Source of the DNA: CAYQXJ01 sp964421565
GTDB lineage: Bacteria > Planctomycetota > Brocadiia > SM23-32
Reading direction: 5' to 3'
DNA length: 64,000 bases
NCBI GenBank assembly: GCA_964421565.1
Contig: CAYQXJ010000004.1
Coordinates: 1 to 64,000, forward strand
The position numbers and the translations under genes were made by a program. The notes beneath the pieces were generated by a model. That model was not told where the DNA came from. It worked only from the letters and a program-made list of their open reading frames with translations, and made no database searches. This document shows positions 35,201 through 43,448 of this stretch, piece by piece; the first letter of the stretch is position 1, and each line of letters opens with the position of its first letter.

Positions 35201-36875
35201 CCATCACGGACATGACGAGTTGTTCGCGTAGCGGATCTATGGGCGGATTGGTGACTTGCGCGAACAATTGCTTGAAGTAGCCGAACAGTAATTGAGGTTG
35301 GTCTGACAGGACGGCAAGGGCAGCATCGTTGCCCATTGAGCCGATCGCCTCCTGCCCCTGAAGAGCCATCGGGGCGAGCACCATCTTCATCTCCTCCTGC
35401 GTGTAGCCGAAGGCGTGCTGAAGGCGCAGCAGGCGTCCAGGTTCCTCAGGGGGGATTTCCGACGGCGCGAAGAGGCCCCTCAACTCAATACGGTTGTCTG
35501 TAACCCATCGTCGATAGGGGCTTTGGCGCGAGAGCTTCGCCTTGATCTCGTTGTCCGGCACCACTCTCTTCTGCTCCAGGTCTACCAGCAGCATCTTGCC
35601 CGGCTGAAGACGGCCCCTTTGCACAATTCGCTCCGGCGGGGTCTGCAGAACTCCCGTCTCGGAGGCAACCACTACGTAACCCTCATCCGTAATCATGTAA
35701 CGGCAGGGGCGAAGGCCGTTTCGGTCAAGAGTGGCCCCGATGTAACGTCCGTCGGTGAAGACCAGCGCCGCCGGGCCGTCCCATGGTTCCATGATGGCCG
35801 AGTGGTATTCGTAGAAAGCCCGCCTATCGTCACTCATGTGAAACTTGGCGCCCCATGCCTCCGGCACCATCATGAGCATCGCATGGGGCAGCGACCGCCC
35901 TGCCATGACCAGCAGCTCCAACGCGTTGTCGATCATTGCGCTATCGCTGCCCCCTTCCACAATGACTGGTTTTATGCGCTCTATGTCATCTCCTAACAGA
36001 TCAGACTCCAGGTCGGCCTCACGCGAACGCATGTGGTTCACATTGCCGCGCAAAGTGTTGATTTCGCCATTATGCGCCAGCATGCGGAACGGTTGCGCGA
36101 GGCTCCACGTAGGGAACGTATTGGTGCTGTATCGCTGGTGCACCACAACGAAGGGGCTGGCAAAGTCAGCGTCCGCCAGGTCGTGATAGAAGCGGACGAG
36201 TTGGGTGCCTTTCAGCATTCCCTTATAGGTAATAAGGCGCGATGAGAGGCTGACGATGTAGAAGTGCTCGATTCCTTCAGAGTCCCAGCGGGCAGCCTCA
36301 TTCTCGACAGACCGGCGAACCACATAGAGTTTGCGCTCGAACGCTTCGGCCGCGACGTTCCCGCGCCCCAGGAATAACTGCCGGATGACGGGTTCGGCGG
36401 CCCGCGCCAGTTCGCCAAGGTGGTCGGAACTCGTTGGCACCGCACGCCAACCGAGCACTTCCATTCCCTCGTTCCGCGCAGAGCGCTCGAGCAGACCCAT
36501 GCACCTTTCGGCCAACCCCGGCTGCCGAGGCAAAAAGACCATTGCAACGGCATAGTCGCCATGCTCCGGCAAGTGCCCCCCCGGCGCAACCTTCCGGAGG
36601 AAGGCGTCGGGCAGCCGAAGCAGTAGGCCGGCCCCATCACCAGTGGCCTTGTCACCGCCGACGGCCCCTCGGTGCTCCAGGTTAACGAGTACTTCGATGG
36701 AATCCTCGACGACACTGTGCAATGCCTGGCTGTCTAGTCGCGCAAGGAAGCCGACACCGCATGCGTCATGTTCGAAAGCAGGATCGTACAATCCTCGTCC
36801 CTCGGGTAGACCGCCCGACCTGCACCAGCCGCTATCCTGCTTCTCAGCCACGATCTGTGCCCCTCCGACCGCCAT
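32274..36875 (-). CDS. gltB: Glutamate synthase (NADPH) large subunit
   Basis: GltB, 1533 residues, the normal size. It takes the amide of glutamine and makes two glutamates from 2-oxoglutarate. The N-terminal glutaminase nucleophile is Cys39 in HDACGVGF, so 38 residues would be trimmed, a longer propeptide than usual. The FMN domain has GAKPGEGGQLPGHKV and LISGHDGGTGASPL, the [3Fe-4S] cluster CMGCVMVRKCHMNTCPVGIA, and the C-terminal GXGXG helix domain is present (GDTNDYLGKGLSGGRI). It lies 140 bp downstream of glnA on the same strand. Confidence 0.97.
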   Translation of the reverse strand: MAVGGAQIVAEKQDSGWCRSGGLPEGRGLYDPAFEHDACGVGFLARLDSQALHSVVEDSIEVLVNLEHRGAVGGDKATGDGAGLLLRLPDAFLRKVAPGGHLPEHGDYAVAMVFLPRQPGLAERCMGLLERSARNEGMEVLGWRAVPTSSDHLGELARAAEPVIRQLFLGRGNVAAEAFERKLYVVRRSVENEAARWDSEGIEHFYIVSLSSRLITYKGMLKGTQLVRFYHDLADADFASPFVVVHQRYSTNTFPTWSLAQPFRMLAHNGEINTLRGNVNHMRSREADLESDLLGDDIERIKPVIVEGGSDSAMIDNALELLVMAGRSLPHAMLMMVPEAWGAKFHMSDDRRAFYEYHSAIMEPWDGPAALVFTDGRYIGATLDRNGLRPCRYMITDEGYVVVASETGVLQTPPERIVQRGRLQPGKMLLVDLEQKRVVPDNEIKAKLSRQSPYRRWVTDNRIELRGLFAPSEIPPEEPGRLLRLQHAFGYTQEEMKMVLAPMALQGQEAIGSMGNDAALAVLSDQPQLLFGYFKQLFAQVTNPPIDPLREQLVMSVMGWVGEERNLLTEGPEHVRRLKLSQPVLAPEDMLRLRNARHPDVKTQDIDILFAANGDATALEESLERVFSEAEEAIADGANVLVLTDRQVDSDRAAIPVLLAVAGLHHHLIRRGLRTRAGIVAETGEAREVMHFALLIGYGANAVCPHVAFSTLRTMAEQGFLQGDLPVEVAADNYITAIKKGLLKTFSRMGISTIRSYFGAQIFEAVGLNHSVIDRYFCGTTSRVEGIGLAEITRETLARHGRGFPAAGGLPTMLAIGGQYLVRSGGEKHLWSPDAIYRLQHAVRTGDYETFKEYSRVITDQSRSRVTLRSLFELRKGEQVPIGEVEHVDSIVKRFCSAAMSFGSISKEAHETLAVAMNRLGARSNSGEGGEDPHRYHPLPDGSAWHSRVKQVASGRFGVNVEYMVNCDELQIKMAQGAKPGEGGQLPGHKVSEDIARVRHTTPGVTLISPPPHHDIYSIEDLAQLIYDLKMANPSARVSVKLVSEVGVGTIAAGVAKGKADMVLISGHDGGTGASPLTAIKHAGLPWELGLADTQHTLVENRLRERVRVQVDGQLKTGRDLAVAALLGAEEFGFGSSVLVCMGCVMVRKCHMNTCPVGIATQDPELRKRFAGKPEHVENFMRFIAQELREYMAELGFRTVDEMVGRSDMLNTAPAIEHWKASGLDFTRLLVPPEPTEKTSLRCTRNQDHTVEEALDNELIRRCRPALEKQESVHFEMPIRNVHRTVGGMLSGEIARRYGAEGLPDDTIRLSFSGSAGQSLGAWLARGVTIRVEGDTNDYLGKGLSGGRIILVAPRDARFQADENIIAGNTVLYGATDGEVFINGIAGERFAVRNSGATAVVEGVGDHGCEYMTGGTVVVLGPTGYNFAAGMSGGTAYVYDESDLFGTRCNLDMVDLETVWQQTDRSTLRRLVERHHRLTGSTRAERLLDNWEAHLPLFVKVMPIDYRKVLERMRMEEYRDAETVSATEEVYHG

Positions 36876-37015
36876 AGACGGTCGTTCGTGCCCAGTTGCA
36901 CTCCGCCACTTTCATGATACACACCACGCTCTGGGGGAACCACGGTGGCACCGGCGGAGCAGCATTCGACTCGCAGCCCCGCCGGTACACAGCCATCCCG
37001 TTAACCGTGCTGCCA

Positions 37016-38347
37016 TCAAAGGACGGGCAGGTAGTTCCTGATCTCGTACTCACTCACGTGGGTTCGGTAGCGGTCCCATTCGATGGTCTTGTTGGCGATG
37101 AACTTCTCGAATATATGGTCTCCGAGCGCCTCGCGCACCAGTTCGCTCTGGCTGGTCTCGGCAATCGCCTCCTGCAAGCTGCCTGGCAACGATATGATGC
37201 CGTGGGCCTCACGCTGCTGAGCGTTCATCTCGAAGATGTCCTCTTCGACCGGCGCCGGCAGTTCATAGCCTTCCTCGATGCCCTTCAGGCCGGCTGCCAA
37301 CATGACCGCGAAGGCCAGGTATGGATTGCACGCGGGGTCAGGGCAGCGGAACTCCGCACGGGTTGCGCCCTCCTGGCCCGGCTTGTACATCGGCACCCGA
37401 ACCAGCGCTGAACGATTCCGGCGAGCCCATGAAACATAGACTGGAGCCTCATAACCGGGCACCAGCCGTTTGTACGAGTTCACCCACTGGGCGACCAGAG
37501 AGCATATCTCTCGCGCGTGTGTGAGCAAGCCGGCGATATACGCCTTGCCCTCGTGGGAGAGGCAGTAATCGTCTTCTTTGTCGAAAAACGCGTTCTTGCC
37601 ACCCTTGAACAGCGATTGATGCGTGTGCATGCCACTGCCGTTCTCGCCGAAGAGCGGCTTCGGCATAAAGGTGGCATAGACGCCGTGTAGCATCGCGATT
37701 TCCTTGACCGTCAGGCGATAGGTCATCGCCTGATCCGCCATTTTCAATGCCTCTGCATAGCGCAGGTCGATCTCGTGCTGACTGGGAGCTACCTCGTGGT
37801 GGCTGTATTCGACCCGAACGCCCATCTTCTCCAGTGCGAGAATCGTGTCGCGACGTAAGTCACTGGCCACATCAAGGGGCGTCAGGTCGAAGTAACCACC
37901 CGCGTCGAGGCCCTCAGTGCCCTGGCTGTCGCTGAAGTAGAAGAACTCGAGTTCGGGCCCCACATAGAAGGTGTAGCCCATGTCGGCGGCCTTCTCCAGG
38001 TTGCGCTTGAGCGCATAGCGGGGGTCGCCAATGTAGGGGCTGCCGTCGGGCTCCAGCACATCGCAGAACATCCTTGCCACCGCTGCCTCTTCCGTCGGTC
38101 GCCAGGGCAGAATCGCGAAGGTGCTGGGGTCGGGCATGGCGATCATGTCGCTCTCCTGAATGCGCGCGTACCCCTCTATAGACGAGCCGTCGAAGCCCAT
38201 GCCTCCGTCGAGCGCCCCTTCGAGTTCCTCCGCCGTGATGGCAAAGCTCTTCAGGTAACCCAACACGTCCGTAAACCACAGACGGATGAACTTAACCTTC
38301 TTCTCCTCAACGGTCTTCAGCACGTATTCCTTGTCCATTTCAGCCAT
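37016..38347 (-). CDS. glnA: Glutamine synthetase type I (GSI-alpha form)
   Basis: GlnA, 443 residues, makes glutamine from glutamate, ammonium and ATP. Conserved pieces are GFDGSSIEGYARIQESD, ELEFFYF, NGSGMHTHQSL, NRSALVRVP and EFRCPDPACNPYLAFA. The region EGYELPAPVEEDIFEMN has no adenylylation loop tyrosine motif (NLYDLPP), as in GSI-alpha enzymes that are controlled by feedback or protein binding rather than AMP transfer. ATG 38347 follows GGAGGT. It sits between glnK1 and gltB in the nitrogen island. A sigma-54-like TGGCAC with a poor -12 box lies at 38455-38470. Confidence 0.96.
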   Translation of the reverse strand: MAEMDKEYVLKTVEEKKVKFIRLWFTDVLGYLKSFAITAEELEGALDGGMGFDGSSIEGYARIQESDMIAMPDPSTFAILPWRPTEEAAVARMFCDVLEPDGSPYIGDPRYALKRNLEKAADMGYTFYVGPELEFFYFSDSQGTEGLDAGGYFDLTPLDVASDLRRDTILALEKMGVRVEYSHHEVAPSQHEIDLRYAEALKMADQAMTYRLTVKEIAMLHGVYATFMPKPLFGENGSGMHTHQSLFKGGKNAFFDKEDDYCLSHEGKAYIAGLLTHAREICSLVAQWVNSYKRLVPGYEAPVYVSWARRNRSALVRVPMYKPGQEGATRAEFRCPDPACNPYLAFAVMLAAGLKGIEEGYELPAPVEEDIFEMNAQQREAHGIISLPGSLQEAIAETSQSELVREALGDHIFEKFIANKTIEWDRYRTHVSEYEIRNYLPVL

Positions 38348-38735
38348 TCTGCAATACCTCCCGGATGCTGATGTAGTAAGTGTGAACCACCCCATGTGCC
38401 TGAAGCCAACCGAGCCCCGGGAACTCAGGGGTGCGGCAATTGCTCCCAGGGCTTCCGAATGTAGGTGCCACGAGTCCTGGGGCTGCTCTGGTGCTGTGAT
38501 ACGCGACTGTCTGCATCCCGCTACTCCGTGTGCTGATGTCTCAGCCTAAGCAGCCCTCCGGTCGAGTCCCCCGGAACCCTGTAGTCTGTTCTGCTCCGTT
38601 GTCAGTTGTCTCATAGCAAACGGGGAGACCGGAGGATACGCGCCCTGCATGATGGCAGGAACCGGCGGGCTGGGGCTACCAGCCGGTATGAACGCAACGG
38701 CCTCCCCGCAGTGCTCGATGAGGGGTTGGCCACCA
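38348..38735. other. Intergenic region between glnK1 and glnA
   Basis: 388 bases without a gene. Bases 38668-38684 form a hairpin (GGCTGG/CCAGCC) at the start of the direct repeat, and CCTGC/GCAGG near 38645-38660 forms another; both may end the amt1-glnK1 transcript. A candidate glnA sigma-54 site is at 38455-38470 (minus strand TGGCAC, 5 bases, TTCGG), but the -12 part has CG instead of GC. Confidence 0.4.
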
Positions 38736-39224
38736 TCAACCGATGGCCTGCGAACCCCGCTCGCCGGTGCGAATGCGTATGCATTCCGACAACTCCAGGA
38801 TGAATATCTTCCCGTCGCCGATCTGCCCCGTGCGAGCGCCGTCGATGATCGCCGCCACCGTCGCCTCCAAAAAGTCCTCGTTGACCGCTATCTCCAGGCG
38901 CACCTTCTTCAGAAGGTTCACCTCCGTGACCACTCCCCGGTAGCTCTCTGTGTAGCCCCGCTGCTGACCGCACCCCAGTGCGTTGGTGACGCTCATTTTG
39001 TGCACCTGGGCCTCGAACAGCGATTGTTTCACGTCGTTGAGCTTCTCCGGCTGGATGTAGGCTATGATCAGCTTCATCCTCACAGCCCTCCTTTCCCCTT
39101 ATTGCGTGGTGAAGACCTGGAAGCCGGCATAGGCCTCCATCCCGTGCTCTCCTATGTCCAGACCCCGAAGCTCCTCCTGGCGCGTAACCCGGAGACCTAT
39201 CGTCCCCTTGATCAAGAGAAAAAC
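38668..39224. repeat. Direct repeat copy 1 (glnK1 and the amt1 3' end), about 557 bp
   Basis: Identical by eye to 40674-41230 at a constant offset of 2006 bp. It covers 68 bp after glnK, all of glnK, the gap and the last 126 bp of amt. Both flanks diverge abruptly. Confidence 0.9.
38736..39077 (-). CDS. glnK: PII nitrogen regulatory protein (copy 1)
   Basis: A 113-residue PII protein. The trimer binds ATP/ADP and 2-oxoglutarate and gates ammonium channels and assimilation enzymes. MKLIIAYIQPEKLNDVKQSL, the T-loop with RGYTESYRGV (Tyr of the uridylylation site kept), the B-loop DGARTGQIGDGKIFI and the C-terminal IRTGERG are all present. ATG 39077 has AGGAGGG 8 bases upstream; a GTG two codons earlier is too close to it. 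It follows amt1 by 21 bp, the typical channel-PII pair though in reverse order to E. coli glnK-amtB. DNA and protein are identical to copy 2. Confidence 0.95.
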   Translation of the reverse strand: MKLIIAYIQPEKLNDVKQSLFEAQVHKMSVTNALGCGQQRGYTESYRGVVTEVNLLKKVRLEIAVNEDFLEATVAAIIDGARTGQIGDGKIFILELSECIRIRTGERGSQAIG

Positions 39225-40433
39225 CAGCCCCATCGTAGCCATGGCAAACAGCGAGACGCAGACAACACCGAGTGCCTGCGTGCCCAACTGCGCAAGCCCC
39301 CCACCGTGCAGTAATCCATCGCGGGCGACACCGAGCGCCTTCTGGCCCCATATGCCCACGGCCAGGGTCCCCCATACGCCGTTCATGCCGTGGACTGCGA
39401 CTGCGCCCACAGGGTCGTCGACATGGAGGCGGTCAAGCACCGCGACACCAAGGACCACAATCACTCCGCCGACCAGACCAATGGCTATCGCGGCTGAACC
39501 GCTTACGAAGGCACAAGGTGCCGTGATGGCCACGAGGCCGGCCAGCGCACCGTTCATCGTCATCGACAGGTCTGGCTTGCCGAAGAGCACCCATACGGTG
39601 ACCATAGCAGAAATGGCACCCGCCGCCGCCGACAGGTTGGTGTTCATCGCCACCAGGGCCATGCTATCGCCCCGACCGACCGCCAAGGTCGAGCCAGGAT
39701 TGAATCCGAACCAGCCAAACCACAGAAGAAACACCCCGAGAGCGGCCAGCGGGATGGAGTGGCCTGGTATGGCCCTGGGCTTACCGTCCGCCGCGTACTT
39801 TCCGATGCGTGGGCCGAGCAGTATTGTTCCAACGAAGGCTACCCAGCCCCCGGTAGCGTGAACAACAGTACTGCCGGCAAAATCGGCGAAGCCCCTGCCC
39901 GCCAGCCAACCACCCCCCCATACCCAATGCCCGATGATGGGGTATATGAGCCCGCTGATGACGGCCGTGTACATGAGGTACGCCGGGAACTTCATTCTTT
40001 CGGCCATACCGCCAGCAACGATCGTCGCCGCAGCGCCGCAAAAGGCTGCCTGGAAAAGCCAGAATGCGAAGAGGTCCACCGTTTCGGGCGCCGTACCACC
40101 CGCATTGGCAAGCCCGAACCCACTGAGTCCGATGAAGCCGTTGCCCTGGCCGAACATAAAGGCGTAGCCGACTACGAAGAACATGATGCTGGCTACGCAG
40201 TAGTCGAGGAAGTTCTTGGTCAAGATGTTGCAGGCATTCTTAGCACGGATGAACCCTGCCTCGACCATGCCGAACCCTGCCTGCATGAAGAAGACAAGGA
40301 ACGCTGCGAGCAACACCCACATGGTGTCAACACCTCGCGCCGTAGCGTAGGCTGTCTCCTCCTGTCCAATCGCGCTCGTGGCACACAGCAGCAGGAACAG
40401 CAGAGCCATCCACCCGCCCATACGCCGGACCAT
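39099..40433 (-). CDS. amt: Ammonium transporter 1
   Basis: A 444-residue Amt/Mep channel that conducts ammonium across the inner membrane. A signal-like N-terminus (MALLFLLLCATSAIGQ) precedes about 11 helices. The pore His pair is in GSTVVHATGG and GAVAVHGMNGVWG; FFMQAGFGMVEAGFIRAKN and NPGSTLAVG are family landmarks. The C-terminal tail RQEELRGLDIGEHGMEAYAGF, which PII and trimer coupling use, is identical to that of amt2 because it lies in the direct repeat, while the rest has diverged. ATG 40433 follows GGGAGG. Confidence 0.95.
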   Translation of the reverse strand: MVRRMGGWMALLFLLLCATSAIGQEETAYATARGVDTMWVLLAAFLVFFMQAGFGMVEAGFIRAKNACNILTKNFLDYCVASIMFFVVGYAFMFGQGNGFIGLSGFGLANAGGTAPETVDLFAFWLFQAAFCGAAATIVAGGMAERMKFPAYLMYTAVISGLIYPIIGHWVWGGGWLAGRGFADFAGSTVVHATGGWVAFVGTILLGPRIGKYAADGKPRAIPGHSIPLAALGVFLLWFGWFGFNPGSTLAVGRGDSMALVAMNTNLSAAAGAISAMVTVWVLFGKPDLSMTMNGALAGLVAITAPCAFVSGSAAIAIGLVGGVIVVLGVAVLDRLHVDDPVGAVAVHGMNGVWGTLAVGIWGQKALGVARDGLLHGGGLAQLGTQALGVVCVSLFAMATMGLVFLLIKGTIGLRVTRQEELRGLDIGEHGMEAYAGFQVFTTQ

Positions 40434-40532
40434 GACGGCCTCCCTGAACAGCAATCTCCTGGTAGTCAAGTCTCCATCTCCCACCATCGTTGAGCACAGC
40501 ACGTCGAGAATGTCGGTTCGTTCCCTTATCTA

Positions 40533-40548
40533 CGCAGAGCGCGTGCCA
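40533..40548 (-). promoter_or_regulatory. Candidate sigma-54 promoter of amt1-glnK1
   Basis: On the minus strand TGGCAC, 5 bases, CTGCG, with GG and GC 10 bases apart. The -24 box is perfect and the -12 box partial. It lies 115 bp before the amt1 ATG. A palindrome ACACGC-N8-GCGTGT (40568-40587) is 20 bp further upstream. Confidence 0.5.
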
Positions 40549-40638
40549 GGCGATGTATCTGCCCGTGACACGCGCTCTATAGCGTGTATTAACAATACTT
40601 TAGACGGCATTCAGCGGCACTCTAATCGCCGAGGCCAG

Positions 40639-40673
40639 GAGCGCGTATTCCTACGTTATCGTAGGAAGCGCTC
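40639..40673. terminator. Long hairpin ending exactly at the repeat boundary
   Basis: GAGCGC, GTA bulge, TTCCTACG, TTAT loop, CGTAGGAA, GCGCTC: 14 paired bases, all perfect. The last base, 40673, is the one before the 557-bp repeat. On the minus strand it follows the glnK2 stop by 69 bases and could end that transcript, although no T run follows. Confidence 0.5.
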
Positions 40674-41230
40674 GGCTGGGGCTACCAGCCGGTATGAACG
40701 CAACGGCCTCCCCGCAGTGCTCGATGAGGGGTTGGCCACCATCAACCGATGGCCTGCGAACCCCGCTCGCCGGTGCGAATGCGTATGCATTCCGACAACT
40801 CCAGGATGAATATCTTCCCGTCGCCGATCTGCCCCGTGCGAGCGCCGTCGATGATCGCCGCCACCGTCGCCTCCAAAAAGTCCTCGTTGACCGCTATCTC
40901 CAGGCGCACCTTCTTCAGAAGGTTCACCTCCGTGACCACTCCCCGGTAGCTCTCTGTGTAGCCCCGCTGCTGACCGCACCCCAGTGCGTTGGTGACGCTC
41001 ATTTTGTGCACCTGGGCCTCGAACAGCGATTGTTTCACGTCGTTGAGCTTCTCCGGCTGGATGTAGGCTATGATCAGCTTCATCCTCACAGCCCTCCTTT
41101 CCCCTTATTGCGTGGTGAAGACCTGGAAGCCGGCATAGGCCTCCATCCCGTGCTCTCCTATGTCCAGACCCCGAAGCTCCTCCTGGCGCGTAACCCGGAG
41201 ACCTATCGTCCCCTTGATCAAGAGAAAAAC
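40674..41230. repeat. Direct repeat copy 2 (glnK2 and the amt2 3' end), about 557 bp
   Basis: Second copy of 38668-39224, with no difference seen including silent and intergenic bases. Upstream of it the two amt genes share family motifs but not DNA identity, which points to recent gene conversion rather than a recent whole-unit duplication. Confidence 0.9.
40742..41083 (-). CDS. glnK: PII nitrogen regulatory protein (copy 2)
   Basis: Identical in protein and DNA to glnK1 (113 residues). It follows amt2 by 21 bp with the same AGGAGGG site. Because both PII proteins are the same molecule, they cannot be specialised to one channel by sequence; a dosage or operon-specific expression difference is the likely effect. 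Confidence 0.95.
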   Translation of the reverse strand: MKLIIAYIQPEKLNDVKQSLFEAQVHKMSVTNALGCGQQRGYTESYRGVVTEVNLLKKVRLEIAVNEDFLEATVAAIIDGARTGQIGDGKIFILELSECIRIRTGERGSQAIG

Positions 41231-42475
41231 GAGCAATCCCGCACCGAATGCCCACCCGAACATGGCCAAAATCCCGATGATCTGCGTGCCCACCGCGGCG
41301 CCCTCCACGTAGCCCGGGGTGCCCGGAGTATTGAGTAACCCGGCCATGATAGTTCCGAAGGCCCCGCAGACACCGTGAACGCTCACAGCGCCGACAGGGT
41401 CGTCCACCCTAAGCACCTTATCTATGAACTCGACCGACAGAACGACGAGCACGCCGGCGAGCAAGCCGATGAGAATGGCGCCGGGCATCGACACGTTAGC
41501 GCAGCCGGCCGTTATGGCAACCAGCCCGGCCAGCACACCGTTGAGGGCCATTGACGTGTCAGGCTTGCGGAAACGGACCCAGGCAGTCAGCATTGCCGTA
41601 ACGGCGCCGGCGGCTGCCGCCAGGTTTGTGGTCATTGCGATGTAGCCGATGGAGGCATCACCCGTGGTGGTGCTGCCAGGGTTGAACCCGAACCACCCGA
41701 ACCACAGGATGAACACACCCAATGCCGCCAGAGGTATGTTGTGGCCCGGAATGGCCCTGGAGGTCCCGTGCGGGCCGTACTTGCCCCTGCGCGGCCCCAG
41801 GACGATGGCGCCCGCCAGCGCAAGCCAGCCGCCGCAGCTGTGCACCACAGTGGAGCCCGCAAAGTCGACGAAGCTTCGTGCCTCAAGCCAGCCCTCGCTC
41901 AGGCCGAACAAGCTGGCCCAGGCCCAGTGGCCGCTTATCGGATATATGAATGCGCAGATCAGCGCACTGTACGCCAGATAGGCCGTGAACTTGGTGCGGC
42001 CCGCCATCGCACCCGACACGATGGTCGCCGCGGTCCCGGCGAATACGCACTGGAAGATCCAGAATGTCCAGTTCAGTTCACTCACGCTGAAATCGCTGGC
42101 GGCAAAGTAGCTGCGGCCAAATACCGCTCCACCGGCGCCGAACATCAGCCCGAAGCCGACCAGATACCAGGCGAGCGAGCCGATGGAGAAATCCATCAGG
42201 TTCTTCATGAGGATGTTGCAGGCGTTCTTGGCTCGTGTGAAGCCCGTCTCCACCATGGCGAAACCGGCCTGCATGAAGAAGACGAGGAACGCTGCGACTG
42301 CCGTCCATACAATGTTCAGGTTCACCTGTAACTCACCGCGCGCCGCCTCGACCATCGCGGCGACCTCCGGGCTGGCAGCCAGTTCCGTTTCGACTTCCTG
42401 GCCAAGGGTGGTGCCCATGACCAGAGCTAGCATCAGTCCGGCAAGTAGCAGTCCTCTGTGCGTTACTTTGCTCAT
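41105..42475 (-). CDS. amt: Ammonium transporter 2
   Basis: A 456-residue Amt/Mep channel with a signal-like N-terminus (GLLLAGLMLALVMGTTLGQ) and an extra acidic periplasmic stretch before the first channel helix. Pore His residues are in GSTVVHSCGG and GAVSVHGVCGAFG. FFMQAGFAMVETGFTRAKN matches amt1, but most of the sequence differs, and one loop is longer (GWLEARSFVDF region). The last 41 codons equal amt1. ATG 42475 follows GGAGGT. The gene sits 37 bp after the porin stop and is likely in one operon with it and glnK2. Confidence 0.95.
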   Translation of the reverse strand: MSKVTHRGLLLAGLMLALVMGTTLGQEVETELAASPEVAAMVEAARGELQVNLNIVWTAVAAFLVFFMQAGFAMVETGFTRAKNACNILMKNLMDFSIGSLAWYLVGFGLMFGAGGAVFGRSYFAASDFSVSELNWTFWIFQCVFAGTAATIVSGAMAGRTKFTAYLAYSALICAFIYPISGHWAWASLFGLSEGWLEARSFVDFAGSTVVHSCGGWLALAGAIVLGPRRGKYGPHGTSRAIPGHNIPLAALGVFILWFGWFGFNPGSTTTGDASIGYIAMTTNLAAAAGAVTAMLTAWVRFRKPDTSMALNGVLAGLVAITAGCANVSMPGAILIGLLAGVLVVLSVEFIDKVLRVDDPVGAVSVHGVCGAFGTIMAGLLNTPGTPGYVEGAAVGTQIIGILAMFGWAFGAGLLVFLLIKGTIGLRVTRQEELRGLDIGEHGMEAYAGFQVFTTQ

Positions 42476-42512
42476 ATCGGCGTTACCTCCCCGTTTTGGC
42501 TGATCCGCGACC

Positions 42513-43295
42513 TCAGAAGCTGAAAGCCAGCGAAATGCCCCCCCACATGTTGGAGTCGTTACTGAGGGCATCCCGGATGTCGCCATCCAGGAGCTGTGAG
42601 AAGCACACGGAAGGCGTTAGAGTCCAACGCTCCCCGATCTGCAGGGGCCACCCGACAGACACCAGAGCGTCTGTCAGCGCGGTTTCGTCGACCCCGAAGT
42701 AGAAGTCATTGTAGTTCGATGAGCCGAGGCCCACGGAAGCCCCGACATCCAACCCCAGGCTTACATCCTTCAGTGGTTGCCAGAGACCCCTGAAGCTGTG
42801 TCCGACACCGAAAGTTGCGTACATCCCGTCCGCCTCGTCAATGTCGGCATACAGTGTCAGCGTGGGTGAGAGCATCACATCGAGGCTGGCGGCGCCATAA
42901 ACCTCATAGGTTCCTGCCCCTCCGTCGTGGGGAAAGTCGTAATAGATAGCCCCTACGGAGAAACCGAGGTCATCGTGCGACCACGAGTAGTCGATCGTGT
43001 AATCGATCTCGGTGAAGTCGCCTGCACTGCCGTTCTCTGACGTCAGGTCTCTGCTGCCCCAGACGTTCAAAGACAGGTTGCCGTAGCCAATTGTCACTGA
43101 TGGCTGAAATACGTGATCATCGACTACAGCGATGCCGCGCCATACGTACTTGCTGTTGTACGCCGCGTCGATGGCCAGGTACCAGTCCTTCTCCTGAGCA
43201 GCAACTCCCCTTGCGGGATCGGCAATACCCACAGCCGCAACACCAACCACACACAATGCCAGACCCGCTGCCATCCGCATGCCGAAACGATTCAC
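42513..43295 (-). CDS. TorF-type putative porin (CHP02001 family)
   Basis: A 260-residue outer-membrane protein. The signal peptide (RMAAGLALCVVGVAAVGIADPARGVAAQ) is followed by DWYLAIDAAYNSKYVWRGI and successive amphipathic strands (SLNVWGSRDL, TEIDYTIDYSWSHDDLGFSVGAIYYDF), ending SLAFSF with the aromatic C-terminus recognised by the BAM machinery. The family opening (YVWRG) is characteristic of the conserved beta-barrel group found beside amt and nitrogen genes in several phyla. GTG 43295 is chosen because GGGGAGG lies upstream. It is the first gene of the amt2-glnK2 operon, suggesting passage of ammonium or small nitrogen compounds. Confidence 0.75.
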   Translation of the reverse strand: MNRFGMRMAAGLALCVVGVAAVGIADPARGVAAQEKDWYLAIDAAYNSKYVWRGIAVVDDHVFQPSVTIGYGNLSLNVWGSRDLTSENGSAGDFTEIDYTIDYSWSHDDLGFSVGAIYYDFPHDGGAGTYEVYGAASLDVMLSPTLTLYADIDEADGMYATFGVGHSFRGLWQPLKDVSLGLDVGASVGLGSSNYNDFYFGVDETALTDALVSVGWPLQIGERWTLTPSVCFSQLLDGDIRDALSNDSNMWGGISLAFSF

Positions 43296-43392
43296 TGTAG
43301 CGACCTCCCCTCTGTGACGGGCATGAAGAACGGTCCCGCCGCAGTGCGCGACCGTTGGGGCGGCAGAAGCCGTCCGCCTTCGCCGGGAGATA

Positions 43393-43408
43393 AGCCAGTC
43401 GCGTGCCA
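43393..43408 (-). promoter_or_regulatory. Candidate sigma-54 promoter of the porin-amt2-glnK2 operon
   Basis: On the minus strand TGGCAC, 5 bases, CTGGCT region, with GG and GC 10 bases apart. It shares TGGCACGCG with the amt1 site and lies 113 bp before the porin start, almost the same distance as amt1 (115 bp). The -12 box is partial. Confidence 0.5.
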
Positions 43409-43448
43409 TCGGGCCCAGCAGTGGGCGCGCGTTCCCCTAACCTCTTGG

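Noticed and set aside
36945..36961. TGGCAC-N5-GAGCA on the plus strand near gltB
   Set aside because: It fits GG-N10-GC but points away from every gene start in the region and has a poor -12 box; chance is likely in GC-rich DNA.
38455..38470. Sigma-54-like site before glnA
   Set aside because: The -24 box is perfect and the distance (123 bp) is similar to the amt sites, but the invariant GC at -12 is CG, so it is not called as a promoter.
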